Of a stretch of 64,000 nt of DNA, positions 43,571 to 55,140 are shown in pieces. The stretch's first letter is position 1. Every line of letters begins with the position of its first letter. The stretch is from Agarophyton chilense. Its lineage: Eukaryota > Rhodophyta > Florideophyceae > Gracilariales > Gracilariaceae. A program made the translations under genes and the position numbers. The notes under the pieces are model-generated. The model was not told the origin of the DNA. It made no database searches and saw only the letters and a list, made by a program, of their open reading frames with translations. The stretch lies in assembly GCA_030374765.1 (NCBI GenBank), contig JARGXX010000002.1:1674001-1738000 (forward strand). Reading direction: 5' to 3'.

Positions 43571-43843
43571 TTTAAAGATGTCTATTGGGCTGATTTGCAC
43601 GACAAAGCGATCCAGGATTCTTCCTGGCTAGTGGGGGCAACTTTTGAACGCAAACAGGAAGCGGCGAAGGCTTTCTGTTTGCGCTCGTGTGCTCCCGCGA
43701 AAAATGCTGTCTACATCTGTAGCATGTTTCGATTCTACACTGAACGTGGACAGTACGGGGGCCAATTGGGACAGGTTGCTCTGTATCGTGGACAACAGTC
43801 CGTGTCCCTTCTTTTTGTCTACCCTTTGGTGTAGAGACCCCCT

Positions 43844-43891
43844 CAGGGCCCAGCGGCTTACTGGACTCAACCGTAATTATCGCTTTTCACA
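43844..43891 (-). repeat. B2 3' LTR, outer part
   Basis: These are the last 48 bp of the interrupted LTR, starting TGTGAAAAGCGATAA on the minus strand. The polypurine tract AAGGAGGGAGATA lies directly beside it at 43892-43904. Confidence 0.9.
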
Positions 43892-44321
43892 TATCTCCCT
43901 CCTTAGGATTCGACCGTCACGGCGAAGTCCAAATGGTTTCATAACTGCTCCATGGGACCTAGCTCTAACTGGATCTATGGGTGAACCTCCAATATTGCCT
44001 TCGGGGTCGAAACGTCGTGTTCCTCAGCGTCCTAATGGCCTGGGCACGAGCAGTGCCGTACCCGACATGTCAGCGTCTTATGACCATCCCGGGGGTTAGT
44101 TGTTCTCGTTACCAGCGGGCGCGACGAGTGTCGGATCGCCACCATCCTCGGGGGTACCAGTGCGTAAGAGCTGACCCTTGGCGCCAGGTTGGCAATTAGT
44201 TCACCTGAGGTACTGTACTCGCACCGAGGGGGGAGGTTCCTTGCCGCTTTTCCTATCCTTCGGTAATCCTTTGGCGACTCTACGCGCGTTTTCCGCCGTG
44301 AACCAAGGTGCGCGCTTCGTC

Positions 44322-45209
44322 TGAAGGACAATGCCCTTCACGGGGGTTTCTTCCCAGGACTTAGAGATTTCGCTGGCTGGAGGACTAGCTTGGTCTATGA
44401 CAAGCTATACCGCTATTGCGTGCTGACGGCCGGTTAGGACCGAAAGTGCACACTGGTGGAACACGTGAACTGCACTGATGCCGACGCTCGAGTGCGAGGC
44501 GTGCCACACGTGGCCCGGATTCTACCTAATGGTTAGTATTATTTAGTATTTTTTAGTATTTATTTAGCTACGCTATCGCTATTTAGTGTCTATTTTTCGG
44601 GCGCGCGCCCACTGTCAGGGGCCGCGCGCCACACTACTTAGGAGGTTGAGCACTGCTCCCCAGTGAACACCCTCTTGGGAGATCCCAAGGAGGGAGTCTT
44701 GGCTCTGAACTCTTCGCCTTCGGCGCGTCTTCACTGCATACTGCGTGAGCGCCCGTCGCACGTTAGTTCATCCACCCCTCTGTTGACCAGAGTGCTACCA
44801 CCACCGTGGGTTCATATTTAATCGGCGACACTTGTCGTAGTCTCGCCCCTGTATTGGATTTCGCCTCCGTTTTTCTCTTGTTCTCCGTTTTGGCTCTCGT
44901 GAGTGGCCGCCTCACACACCTCGCTCATCCACCTCATACGAGTGTTTCCGCGCTCCTTTTCCGACAATCGCCGTGGTACCGCTCCTCCTAGGATTGGTCA
45001 CACCCTGGACTGTGCCGTGCTCACCTAAACACTCTAGGTATATCCCGCCGGATTGGCCTCGGTCTTACACCCGACTTCGTCGTGCCTTTCCAGAGTGGCT
45101 CTGTTTCTGTGCTCCGCTGGGACGCGTCTCCTCCGCCTGAGGCGTGTCTCTCAAGAGAGGAAGATCCCGAACATCTTCGTAGTGTCTCCGCTCCAAGCGT
45201 TGTGCTACA
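44322..45209 (+). repeat. Solo LTR of family A (888 bp)
   Basis: It is flanked by the 5-bp duplication TCGTC (44317-44321, 45210-45214), with termini TGAAGGACA and GTGCTACA. It matches the A2 3' LTR in order and at both ends. The same place in B1 (about 15570) lacks it and reads straight through. It lies in the leader between the B2 LTR and the antisense ORF, in sense orientation relative to that ORF. Confidence 0.93.
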
Positions 45210-45300
45210 TCGTCCATTTAAGGTCACGTCAATCGTCCTGCCTGATTCAGTTTCATCTTTCCTTCTTCCCTTCGTGCTTTTCCTCCATTGGTCGTGCGCG

Positions 45301-45925
45301 ATGCCGCGATCGCCTTATAAGCCCGTCGGATATGCCATTCTTTATCCGGATTATGTCGCTTCCGTCGGTGTCCCTATCCATTTCCCGGCGGACCAACCTG
45401 TGGGCAGCGGCACCATGGCTTCGAACAACCAAGCGGAGAGCTCCTCGGGATACCATGTGGCTTATGAGCGCCCCGAAGGCCACTATGAACAAACTATGGG
45501 ACTAAATCCGCGGGCAGTGCGTCATGCCCTTCTGCCGTCGCGTTGGAATTAATGCTTCGACGGACATTGCGACAGTCCTAAGGAAAGCTTACTCCTGGGC
45601 GCGTCGCTCAGTGCGCTACGCCGCGGTTGTCTAATAGGGTCAGGATCTAAAGACCGCCATGGGCAAACTTCTGAAGCAGAATTCGCAGGCGATGTCCAAG
45701 AGAGTTACTGTCGACTTGGATGCCCGGTATGGCCTCAATTTGAGTGACCGGGAGGTTTCCGATGGTGACAATAGTTCCTCAGAAGAATCTCCGCCGAAGA
45801 AGCGTGCTCGGCTTGCTGGGGCCAGTTCAGGTGGCCCTGTTGGCTCCTCGGGTGACCCTAGTCCCGGTTTCGCTCCTGCAGTTTCCCATGAGGACGACGG
45901 AGTAACTCCTACGCCGCCTCAGTGA
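45301..45925 (+). pseudogene. B2 antisense ORF with large internal deletion
   Basis: It begins at ATG 45301 (MPRSPYKPVGYAILYPDYV) and is clean for 83 codons (HFPADQPVGSG, SNNQAES). At about 45541 it jumps, after HALLPS, to the C-terminal part (INASTDIATVLRK, WARRS). About 1.46 kb present in B1 and B3 is missing, and the frame changes. The tail encodes SDREVSDGDNSSSEE and PPKKRARL, with an in-frame TGA at 45923. The intact ends show the original start and stop of this gene. Confidence 0.8.
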
Positions 45926-46010
45926 GTCCTGTTGGTGTTCGAATCGCTTCCACGAACCTTGAGTTCATACCGAGGGCTATTAGGCCTCTTTTAGTTACTC
46001 GAGTAAGTTA

Positions 46011-46016
46011 AATAAA
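46011..46016 (+). terminator. AATAAA after the B2 antisense ORF
   Basis: A poly(A)-type hexamer lies 86 nt past the TGA on the antisense-ORF strand, at the same place as in B1 and B3. Confidence 0.55.
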
Positions 46017-46107
46017 GTAGTGCTTGGGCTTTCCTAAGGTCTTTCTTGTATCTCAAATGTGCGTGCCCCGAGACGGCTTCCAATCTTGAGAGCGTCCCGG
46101 GTCTTCC

Positions 46108-49100
46108 TCAGGTTTCTCCGAAGGACTGACTTTGTTCCCTGATGCGGGAGCTACGACGAACCGTCGTGATCTGGCCAACCGTTGTGTCGGGAGGCGGTTT
46201 GGGATGCGTTTTGGGATTATTCGGGCCAATGGTTGCCCCCTCCTGAAGGCCGCGCTCCGAGTGGCTGATTCTGCGCCAATAGCTGGCGATGAAATTAGCA
46301 GGAATGGTTTGAGGCTGTTGCCAAGTATCTTCCTCAGGTTTGTAGCCGAACCAACGGACGCGATAGCGCATAGTTCCATCTTCTCCCACACCGGCGGAGA
46401 TGATGCGCTCAATCACATATTCCGGTTGGTGTTCATCCTCCGGAAGGAGAGTGTGGTCCAGAGGGGCGAGTCCATCGGAATCGGTTGGGAGTGATGGGTC
46501 ATAGTAGTTGGCATTGACCATTGTGTCCGTGGGGCTGGTTGAGTCCTCGGAAACTGCCTTAGGGGGTGTGGAGTCTTGAGTGTCCACCTGAGGTCCTTGT
46601 GCTTCCGTTGGGCCAGAGGGCTGGGACGTTCGTGGTCCGGAGGAACTGGGAGCTCGTGTCACGCGGTCAATAGACACAGTGTCCAGTAGGCCGCCAATGA
46701 GTAAGGTGATGGTGTGATCATTGGCCTTAAGGACTTTGTATGGTCCCGTAGAACGGGGTAAGAGCTTCCACATTGTGTCCTCGACTTCCTCACTGTCCTT
46801 CGGTGGCCGGTTCAGGTAAACCAGATCTTTTTTCCCAAAGGTCGGTGTGTTCCAAACGGCTTTGTCGAAATTGCACTTGTAGCGCCGTTGGGCTTTGGTT
46901 AGTACAGTTCTGGCTGATAGGAGAATGCGGTCAATGCGTCGGCGCGAGTAGCGCTTCGCCTGGGTAGGAGTCATCCCTTTGGTTATGTACTGGGGTATGA
47001 CCGATTCCTGAAGGTCAACAGCTATCGGCGGCGGTGCTTTCGTTAACGTTAAGTCGAATGGCGTTGTTCCTGAGGGAGCGTGCATATGCGTGTTGTAGGC
47101 ATAAACCAGTGGCTCAACGTATTCGTCCCAGTCCAATTGGTTCTCCGAAACGTACTGCACCAATCGGTCCAGAAGGGTGCGGTAGAAGCGTTCGGCTTGG
47201 CCACTAGTTTGCGAGTGGTGCGCCGTGGTGGTCACATGTTTGATACCTAAGGTATCACAGACATGCGAGAAGTATTTGGATACAAACTGGCTGCCGTTAT
47301 CCGTAAGGAGGTAGAGTGGCATGCCATACGGATATACTCAGTGGGACAAGAAAGCCGTGTCGACATCCATGGCTGTTCTCTATCCTAGGGGTAGGGCTCC
47401 GGTAACTTTGGTAGACCTATCGGTTATAACCAAGACAAACCGTTTCCGATTGGACGACTTAGGCAAAGGCCAAAGTATATCCATTGCGATGAATTACATC
47501 GGACCTGCGGCGGGGAAGAGCTTCAGTTTGGCCTGATGGTTGGTGCGAGACCCTCGGATCTGTGCGCACGATGCACAGTTCCGTGCGGTTTGCCATAGGT
47601 CCTGCGCCATTAGTGGCCAGTAGAAGAACTTCCTTAGGGTCTGGTACATTCGTCGGCTTCCAGGATGGCCAGCCAAGCGGGGGAAATGGGCGAGGTATAG
47701 GAATCACGCCCTTAGCGAAGTTGGTATTACCCTTTGGAGTGCGCCATCCAGAGGTGAGCGGCGACATAATTTCCAAATTTTTCATAGTCGAACAGGCATC
47801 CTGGGGTTCCTATCAATTGGTCTGTTTCCTTGCAGTACTCGTCTTCGACCTGCGCCTGTAAGAGTTCCTCAATAGTTATAGGGAGGAGTTCTTTTTCCTC
47901 CGGGGCTATCGCGTTAACCAGAGGTGGTGACAAATTGGGCGGTACTCTTTCCCAGTCCAATAGGTATACTTCGTTCTTCTTTACCTCAGGATCCTCCGAT
48001 TGCACCTTACCCATAAGGTCATCTGTTTCCGTGTAGTCCTGAGGTCCATCATCTGTAAAGGGAGAGGGAATTAGGTCTTCCAATGGGGTGTCATCAGTTC
48101 CGTCGGTGATGATTCGCGAGAGGGCATCTGCTTCCTGGTGCTTGATCCCTGGCCTAAAGGTTATCTTGTAGTCATATTCTGAATGCGTGAGGCGCCACCT
48201 AGCGAGTCGACTCGATGCATCGGTCATATTGAGTAGCCAGCGGAGTGAATCTGGGTCCTTCCTAATGGCAATCCTGGTTCCCTCGAGGTACGGACGGAGT
48301 GTCACTACGGACCATACGATGGCTAGGCATTTCTTTTCGGTCGTACTGTAGTTTCGCTCCGCGCTGGTGAGCGATCTGCTCTAGTAGCCAATAGGTCGAT
48401 AGGCATTCGGTGACTCCTGTTCCTGTAGCAGTGCCCAACACACTTGGACATCAGAGGCATCTGTGTCCAGAACGGAAGGCCTATTGGGCTTTAGTAAAGC
48501 CAATATATGTTGGTTCAGCAATTTGTCCTTTAGGGTCTGAAATGCTTCGTACTGGTCGTCGGTAAGGGCTTCGAACTCCGAAGGTGTTCCCCTCTTCAGC
48601 ATCGCGTTGAGAGAGGCCGAGATCTTGGCAAACCCTTGGACGAACCGTCGGTAAAGATTGCACAAGCCCACGAAGGATCATAGTTCCGTGTGGGTCATAG
48701 GCGGCTTAGCACGGCGAATCGCATTCTTTGTCCGTGTGGCCACCTTTCGCTTTCCCGGGAGGACGACATGACCGAGATAGTCCACTGAGGCCTGGAAGAA
48801 AGCGCATTTGCGGAGTTCCAGTGTTACTCCCGCGTCCTGTAGGATTGTTAGCACCTTCTTCACGTGGCGAATGTGCTCCTTTACGGTCCGTGAGAAGATT
48901 ATAACTTCATCCAAATAGACCAGGGCGAATTTCCATTTGACTATGGACAGTATAATGTCCATTACCCGTTGGAACGTGGCTGGTGCATTCTTCAAACCAA
49001 AGGGCATGCGAGTAAATCTGAACAGACCTTCACGGGTGGTAAAGGTTGTCAGCGCTCTCGCGTCTTCGGCCAAAGGGATTTCCCAATATCCCGAGTTAGC

Positions 49101-50405
49101 GTCCAGCGTGGTAAATACGACAGCTTCGCCTAAGGAATCCAGACAGTCGTCCATGCGGGGTATAGGGTATGAGTCCCTCTTTGTTACTGCGTTCAGCTTC
49201 CTGTAGTCGACACAGAACCTCACGGAGCCATCCTTCTTCGCCACAAGGACAAGGAGACTCGCCCATTCGGATTGGTTTGGAGGTGCTGGCTCTATGACTT
49301 GAGCTTTGCGCATCTTTTCCATCTGGTCGGCGATAATTTCCCTACCTTTAGGGCCGGTACGGTATGGGTGCTGGAACTGTGGCCTAGCGCCATCCTGAAG
49401 GTGAATGTGGTTTGTAGTGGCTCTGATTGTGCCCAATCTACCTGACCACATGGCCTGGTATTCACTGAGGAGATCAAGTACCTGGGGCCTATACGATTCG
49501 AGTTCTTCGCCGATGGCGACCGTCTCCTTCCAAGAGTCGACGTCCTTGTCGGGAGTTGGCGTCACAATATTATCCACATGGGTCTCCATAATGGCCACAG
49601 GCGCGGGTAGAGTGATACTAATCACTGAAATTTTAGGTAACCGCACGGGTTTATCTCGGAAGTTGCTCATTGTGACCAAGAAGGACCTGTTGGGGTGGAT
49701 GTCCAATACGTCATTGGCCATCGAGGTAAGGTGCTTCAGAACCGTTTTCGGGTGTTTCTGGAGCGTTACGAGACCTGAGGACTGGGAATGGACCGAAAGA
49801 GCGATTTAGGGCATCGGCGTTATCGTTATGGCCTTTGACAGGCGAACCTTATTGGACTTCGTGTTTTCAGAGACAACCGCCCGTTTGCAGTTAGCTTCTG
49901 GCCCTGGGGTTGAACCAGTTATGGAGATGGAAGGTGCGCGGTAAAAGGCGACTTTTCTAAGGCCTGGATAAATGTCCTTAATGTATCGGTTGATAAAGGA
50001 GGTCTTGAGGATTGCTTCAGCGCCTAAGTTACGACATACAAGGAACCACGCGCAGACTTTGAATTGTCCTGCCTGGAGGTAAAGTGGTACTATCCCTTTA
50101 CTGTCCATTGGTCTACGAAACCCATCGGTAATTATTGGGGTCTTCCTTGCCTGAACGAAATCTTGCCAACCCAGTGGGAGCAGCTTAGGATGGACCAAGT
50201 TGGGACCGGCGCCTGTGTCCAATACAGCTGTTGTCACTCGAGAGTTGTTGGAACGAGGTCGTACGGTTACTTGAACCTTATATTTTTCGTTCCTGAGGAT
50301 ACAGACGGGGTCTTTACTGTGTTCCAATTGTGGTTCATCCTGAGTGGTCCATTGTGGGTGGTTTGTATTGGGAGGTGAGGAGCTCTTTGGCTCATGACCG
50401 TCCAA
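46108..50405 (-). pseudogene. pol: B2 pol, several stops
   Basis: The protease frame 50405-49806 has LDTGAGPN, while the ILG motif is degraded to ILKTS. The RT frame 49721-48678 is 347 codons long, but the catalytic box reads YLDE, not YLDD. A TGA then separates RNase H (48671-47727, LDTDAS, DALSRI). The integrase finger is intact (NCASCAQ), and the core has D, D and E motifs (AMDIL, LLTDNGSQF, GQAERFYRT) across a few breaks. The last frame, 47322-46108, ends in a chromodomain (EYVIERIIS, YRVRWFGYKPEEDTW). The layout equals that of B1. Confidence 0.92.
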
Positions 50406-50455
50406 TTGGTTGAGGCAGGAACTTAAAGAGGGCGGATTTGCCTCGGGTCGCCCCT

Positions 50456-52672
50456 TTAGGAGTTTTCCGATGGGGTTTCCGTTTCTTCCTGAGGATAGGG
50501 TTCTTCCACGGGGTCGTCCGTTGTGTCTACAATGGCGTGGACCTGTGGGGCTTTGATCAGAGTGTCCGGAGGCGTTGCACAGCGTGAGCTTCCAGGGGTC
50601 CCTGTAGTTCGTTGCTGGGCCCTGTTATACATTCCTTCGGATCTCCGCACCCGTTAATTCTCTTCCCTTAGGGCTAGGAGGGTTTTTCGTGCGTCGTCAG
50701 GCAGATACCTCGTACAGTCACAAGGTTGGGTCAGTGACAGGCAGAGGAAGCAGGCCCTTGTGGAGCGAACCAAAACGTCCTTGCAGGGCGGAAAGGGAAA
50801 ATACCTAGGTGTGGGTGGTCCAGTGGTCGCTGTAGTTCCGTGGAAGGTGTATGATGGGGGCTTGGACGGAGGAGTACTGAAATTGACTGCGAGGACGTCT
50901 CCCGAATCGGCGTAATGGAGTGAAGCATCCATGTCCGACTCCGTGGAGCTAACCAAATGGGCTTGGTTGGGTTTACACAATGGAGTTGCGTGTCCTCTGG
51001 TTATATCAGCGTTGCGCCTGGAGCTCGTGTAGGTTTTGCCATAACCCTCGGCGTAGGTAACGAGCCTTCGGAAGGAGTATTGTGGGGTTTCCATGTGGTA
51101 AGTGTGCACATGTGTCCGAATGGAAGAGAGCAACCCCGTGATGAAGTGACGTTTAAGGCGTCCTTCGGAGAACACGTTTCCACATCGGTAAGCCCTCTTC
51201 CATAGGTCGTCTGCGAAAGCCGATTCGGTCATTTTGGAGCTCTACCTAGAGGAGATTACTTCCTGGTGGGCATGCATTACAACGTCAGCCGTAACGCAAG
51301 TTTCCAAGAGGTAATGAACAACCTGGGGGTATGACCTGAGGAACTCACGGTCTTGAGCATCCACGAAGTCAGTTGTGGCTGACATCTTCGAAACCAATCG
51401 GTCACGCACCTGTCCTGTAAGAAAAAATTGGAAAAGGTACAGAGCGGCGCCCTCGTGGACACTGTTCTGATCACAGGCCGTATGGAACAAACTGAGAAAC
51501 CTAAGTACAGTAATGGGTTCGGAACCCGAGAACTTGTCCGTAATGGTTAGTTGCATCCGTTTATCCCATTTGGCGATTCTGCGAACCACCGAACCAGAAT
51601 ATTTCGCGGTCATGTCGGCCAGCCGGTAATTCCAGTAGTATAGAACCTTAAGGAAAAGTTCGTCGGTTGTTTTCAGTGGTTTGAGACCTCGAACGGCAGC
51701 CTCATCCACTTCCGAGTCGGTCGTTTCGGTCGAGGCCGATTCGGAATCGCTCGTGTCCGAATGGTCTCTTCTCTTACTCCTTCTGTACTTCTTTCTCCTG
51801 CGGTTGCTTCTTCTCTTCTTTCCAGCGGAGTAGGGACCCAAAGGATCGATCTCTCTATCAGATCCGTTGGAGCCCTAAGGTCGCTGTACCTCCTATAATC
51901 CGTTGGGTGGGGCAAGCGGTCTCTCTTCTAGACGCGGAGCTTCTCTTCTGCTCCTCGATCGTCCCTCCCTTGGATTCTCCTGATGGGGAACCTGTCTCTC
52001 ATTTAGATGGGGAGCTTCTCTTCTTCTCCTAGATTGGCCCACCATGGGGTTTTCCTGATGGTATTCTCTGCGAGGGGCGGATAATTCCGCCGCTCCTGGG
52101 GTTTTGGTAGGGGCTTGCTATATGGAGACCGGATGATTAATTTGTGATGGGGTGGTCCTAGGGACCAAATTGCCTGCCTGGCGGGTGACAGCTCCTTGAA
52201 CGGCCTGTAGGAGGAAGTCTATGAATAAGTCAGATTCCAATACCTTAGGGACGATTCGCGCGATGATGTTGTCTGTATGGTCAGAGATCGCAGTAGCGAG
52301 TCGCACATTCATAATGGAATCCACGTGGGTTGAGCAGAGCTCACGGAGAAGGGGCCAGAGAAGGTCGGCAAGACCTGCGGGCAGGTTTTCTCGAATTCCT
52401 TCGGTCTGGGGGGTTTCTCCTTGAGGTGTCCCTGGCCTAGAGGTGGCCCTGGTGAGGCGTTCTCGTAAACGTGCTGCCACCGTGGATGCTCGGCGAATCC
52501 TTTCAGGGTTATCCAGTGTGGTCAGTACTTCTTGCGGCTGGCTCATTGTGCTCCTGCTGTCGCTAGCGGTATCAACCTGAGGGTCAGGTGACATCGCCGG
52601 CGTTGTAGTCGCACTTCGTCTTGCCGTAGGAGTCCTATGGTCCGGTCGGTTGGGTGTGTATCCTGCATCCAT
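50456..52672 (-). pseudogene. gag: B2 gag, two amber stops
   Basis: It starts at ATG 52672 (MDAGYTPNRPDH). A TAG ends the first frame at 52118 (after NHPVSI), where B1 has TGG. A second TAG at 51242 (after EVISSR) replaces a CAG of B1. Both TAGs are shared with B3. The capsid region 51841-51242 is otherwise open, then 51232-50654, with a Cys-rich tail (ACFLC, PCDC). Pol follows in the -1 frame, as in family A. Confidence 0.88.
51234..51748 (-). repeat. 515-bp tract identical to B3 55984-56498
   Basis: Every base of this tract matches the reverse complement of 55984-56498, including a shared TAG. Identity drops abruptly at both edges (first differences at 51749 and 51233). Confidence 0.93.
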
Positions 52673-52740
52673 AATGGTGGTTGCTTCTGTACTTCTGGTC
52701 CGTTGGGGAATTAAACCAAAAGTTAGAATGGGAACCAAAG

Positions 52741-53187
52741 TGTAACGCAATGACGGGTTAAGTCAGCGAACGGGTCTCGACCGTTCGTAGCGTGGTAGAA
52801 CGGGTCCTAAGCTTCGAATCCTTGACGGCGGCACTCCCAGAGTACTTGGTGCAATGGGCTGGCGTTTACTGCGTGGTCATGAAGGTTGGAGCTACGGAAA
52901 TGATGGCTTGAAGACCAAAGGGTGGAACTAATATACCAAAGGGGGTTCTTTAGTATCCTAACGGCGACTACTGTACTCTAAGGGAGAAGCGTCACTCGAG
53001 CCATGTAAACAGTACTGGCGAGGCGCTGAGATCTCCCTGGCACTGTAGTCTTAATCTATTACACTAATTAAACAAAAATAATAATCTACATGAGTCCACC
53101 TGAGGTCGACCCGTACAAGTGTCACTTGCAAGATCCTTCAGGACCCGGCGGCTTACCGGGCTCAACCGTTATTATCGCTTCTTCACA
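52741..53187 (-). repeat. B2 5' LTR (447 bp)
   Basis: On the minus strand it begins TGTGAAGAAGCGATAA and ends GCGTTACA, followed by a three-base spacer and TGGTTCCC, a diverged primer-binding site. Confidence 0.93.
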
Positions 53188-53192
53188 CTGAC

Positions 53193-54569
53193 CAACGCCG
53201 TTCCTCACTTCCAACGCTGGATACAGACAGCATTTGCATATCTATAAGGGAACTTCAATCTCTGGGTAGACGATTTCATAATACACGCGATAGACGAGAG
53301 AACCCTCCTCAGTATACTTGAAAGATTCTTTCAGATCTGCTTAGAGAACGTCTTCTTCATTTCGATAAAGAAGTGTTCATTCTTTCGGAAAAAATTCAAG
53401 TGGCGTGGTCGCCTAATCAAGGAGTCTGGATACTCTCTGGATCCTACAGGAGTTGAAGCATTGAAAAACATTGACACTCCACAAAACGCAGCCAAGCTCT
53501 GCGAGTTCATACACTTTGTGCGATGGATGTCGCAATGTATCCCAGGCTTCGCGAAGCTACTGTATACGCTGAGAGAAGTACTGGAAGAAGCATAAAAACG
53601 CTCATCCAAGAGCACCAAGAAGTCGGTGCAACGCATTCGGTTGAGCAGTACGGGGTGGGAGAAAGAACATCAAGATAATTTTGAACTCTTACAACAACGA
53701 TTGCGTGGCGCCGTCTACTTATCTTACCCAAAGTCATATCACACAATCTGTTTCATGACTGATGCTTCGGAACGGTATTGGTCGGGGATTGTGACACAAG
53801 TACACTCTGTGAAACATAAAAAGCCGCTGAGCGAACAGACGCATGAACCGTTGGCATTTTTTGGATAAGCGTTTTTTCCTCCACAGCAGAGATGGAGCAC
53901 ACCGGAAAGAAATCGTATGCCATATAGCAGTTGTTCCGCAACTTAGACTACTTTTTCCCCGGAGAACAGCCTCTACACGTCTTTACCAACCACAGAAACT
54001 TGTTGATTGCTTTTAACTCTGAAGCCTTTGAGCCTAACCTTGGACGACATATGGTTACGAAAGTCCAAAAATGGGCTTTATTTCTTGCCCAGTTTTCGTA
54101 TACTCTCCAACATGTCGTTGGTAAACAAAAAGTATTTGCTTATATGTTGACCAGGTGGACAAAGTCCTATAAAGTGAGCGAATACTACATGATATCTTTA
54201 CACATTTTGGTCACCAGGACAAAACCGATTGTACCGGCATCATCGTATTTATCTAGCCAACTATTGACAGTGTTAGAGCTGCAGTAAAAAAGGCAGGTTT
54301 GACCGCAAAACAATGCAGAGCTCAATGATGGGATGCCGAAACCAGGACTTGGATGGTTAAAAAAGCATTCCTACTTCCCGAAACGGACAAGGAGCTCTTG
54401 GTTAAGATTATGGCAACAGTCCACTGTGGAATCGGTGAACATGGTGGTGCAGAAGCCACCATGAGTATATTGAAGGAGCATGGGTACTGGAAGAAACAGA
54501 AGCTGGAAGTTTTAAGCTTTTTCAAGAGTTGTATACACTGCCTTGCTTCCCAAACCTGTTATCGTATAC
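53193..54569 (+). pseudogene. pol: Element C pol, part 2 (RT to integrase finger)
   Basis: It resumes exactly where part 1 stops. The RT second half has TNAVPHFQ and the catalytic NLWVDDFI, then RNase H (TDASERYWSGIV, PLAFFG, TNHRN) and the integrase zinc finger (VHCGIGEHGG, CIHC, CLASQTCYR). It is broken by several stops and shifts. It ends at 54569, where B3 is inserted, and resumes at 63977. The VDD-type RT box and other features separate it from families A and B. Confidence 0.82.
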
Positions 54570-55015
54570 TGTGAGAGGGCAACGATAGCGGTTGAGCTCT
54601 GTGAGCTGCCGGGCCCTGAGGGAATTTACAAATGCCACGTGGACTGGCCGACCCGAGCTGGACTCATATAGATTATTTATTTGTTTTAATTAGTGTAATA
54701 GTTTAACAGTACAGTTCCAGCGAGATCCCAGCGCCTCGCCATTACTATTTACTTGGCTCGAGTGATGCTTCTCCATTAGAGTAAGGTAGGCACCGTTAGG
54801 ATACTAAATAACCCCCTTTGGTATATAAGTTCCACCCTTTGGTATTCAAGCCATCGTTTCTGTAGCTCCGACTTGTAGGACTACGCAGTAGACGGCAGCC
54901 CATTGCACCAAGTACTCTGGGGGTGCCGCCGTCAAGTATTAGAATCTTAAAACCCGCTCTACCACGCTACCACCAGTCGAGACCCGTACGCTGACCCACC
55001 AGTCATTGGGTTACA
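54570..55015 (+). repeat. B3 5' LTR (446 bp)
   Basis: It begins TGTGAGAGGGCAACG and ends GGGTTACA. A TTT spacer and TGGTTTCCAGACTTA follow, a diverged primer-binding site. Confidence 0.93.
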
Positions 55016-55140
55016 TTTTGGTTTCCAGACTTAAAAATCTCTAGGAATAATTAAACGCACCACTGGAACGAAGAATTCTCCGGATTCTAACATTTGGTTT
55101 AATTCCCCAACGGACCAGAAGTACAAAAGCAACCGCCATT

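Larger units (their letters stand above)
41451..43843 (+). mobile_element. Harbinger-type DNA transposon, 2393 bp
   Basis: It is inserted in the B2 3' LTR with a 3-bp target duplication CAG (41448-41450, 43844-43846). The ends are imperfect inverted repeats: AGGGTTTCTAC at the left and, read inward on the other strand, AGGGGGTCTCTAC at the right. It carries two convergent genes, a DDE transposase and a Myb/SANT-like protein, the standard two-gene content of autonomous Harbinger elements. Both ORFs are open, making this the most intact element in the window. Confidence 0.92.
41051..53187 (-). mobile_element. B2: Ty3/gypsy chromodomain element, nested in C
   Basis: The minus-strand element has its 3' LTR at 41051-43891 (split by a DNA transposon), antisense ORF, pol, gag and 5' LTR (52741-53187). 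Both ends have TG...CA termini. The flanks CTGAA (41046-41050) and CTGAC (53188-53192) form a 5-bp target duplication with one later change. Removing B2 rejoins the C RT coding sequence in frame. Confidence 0.95.
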
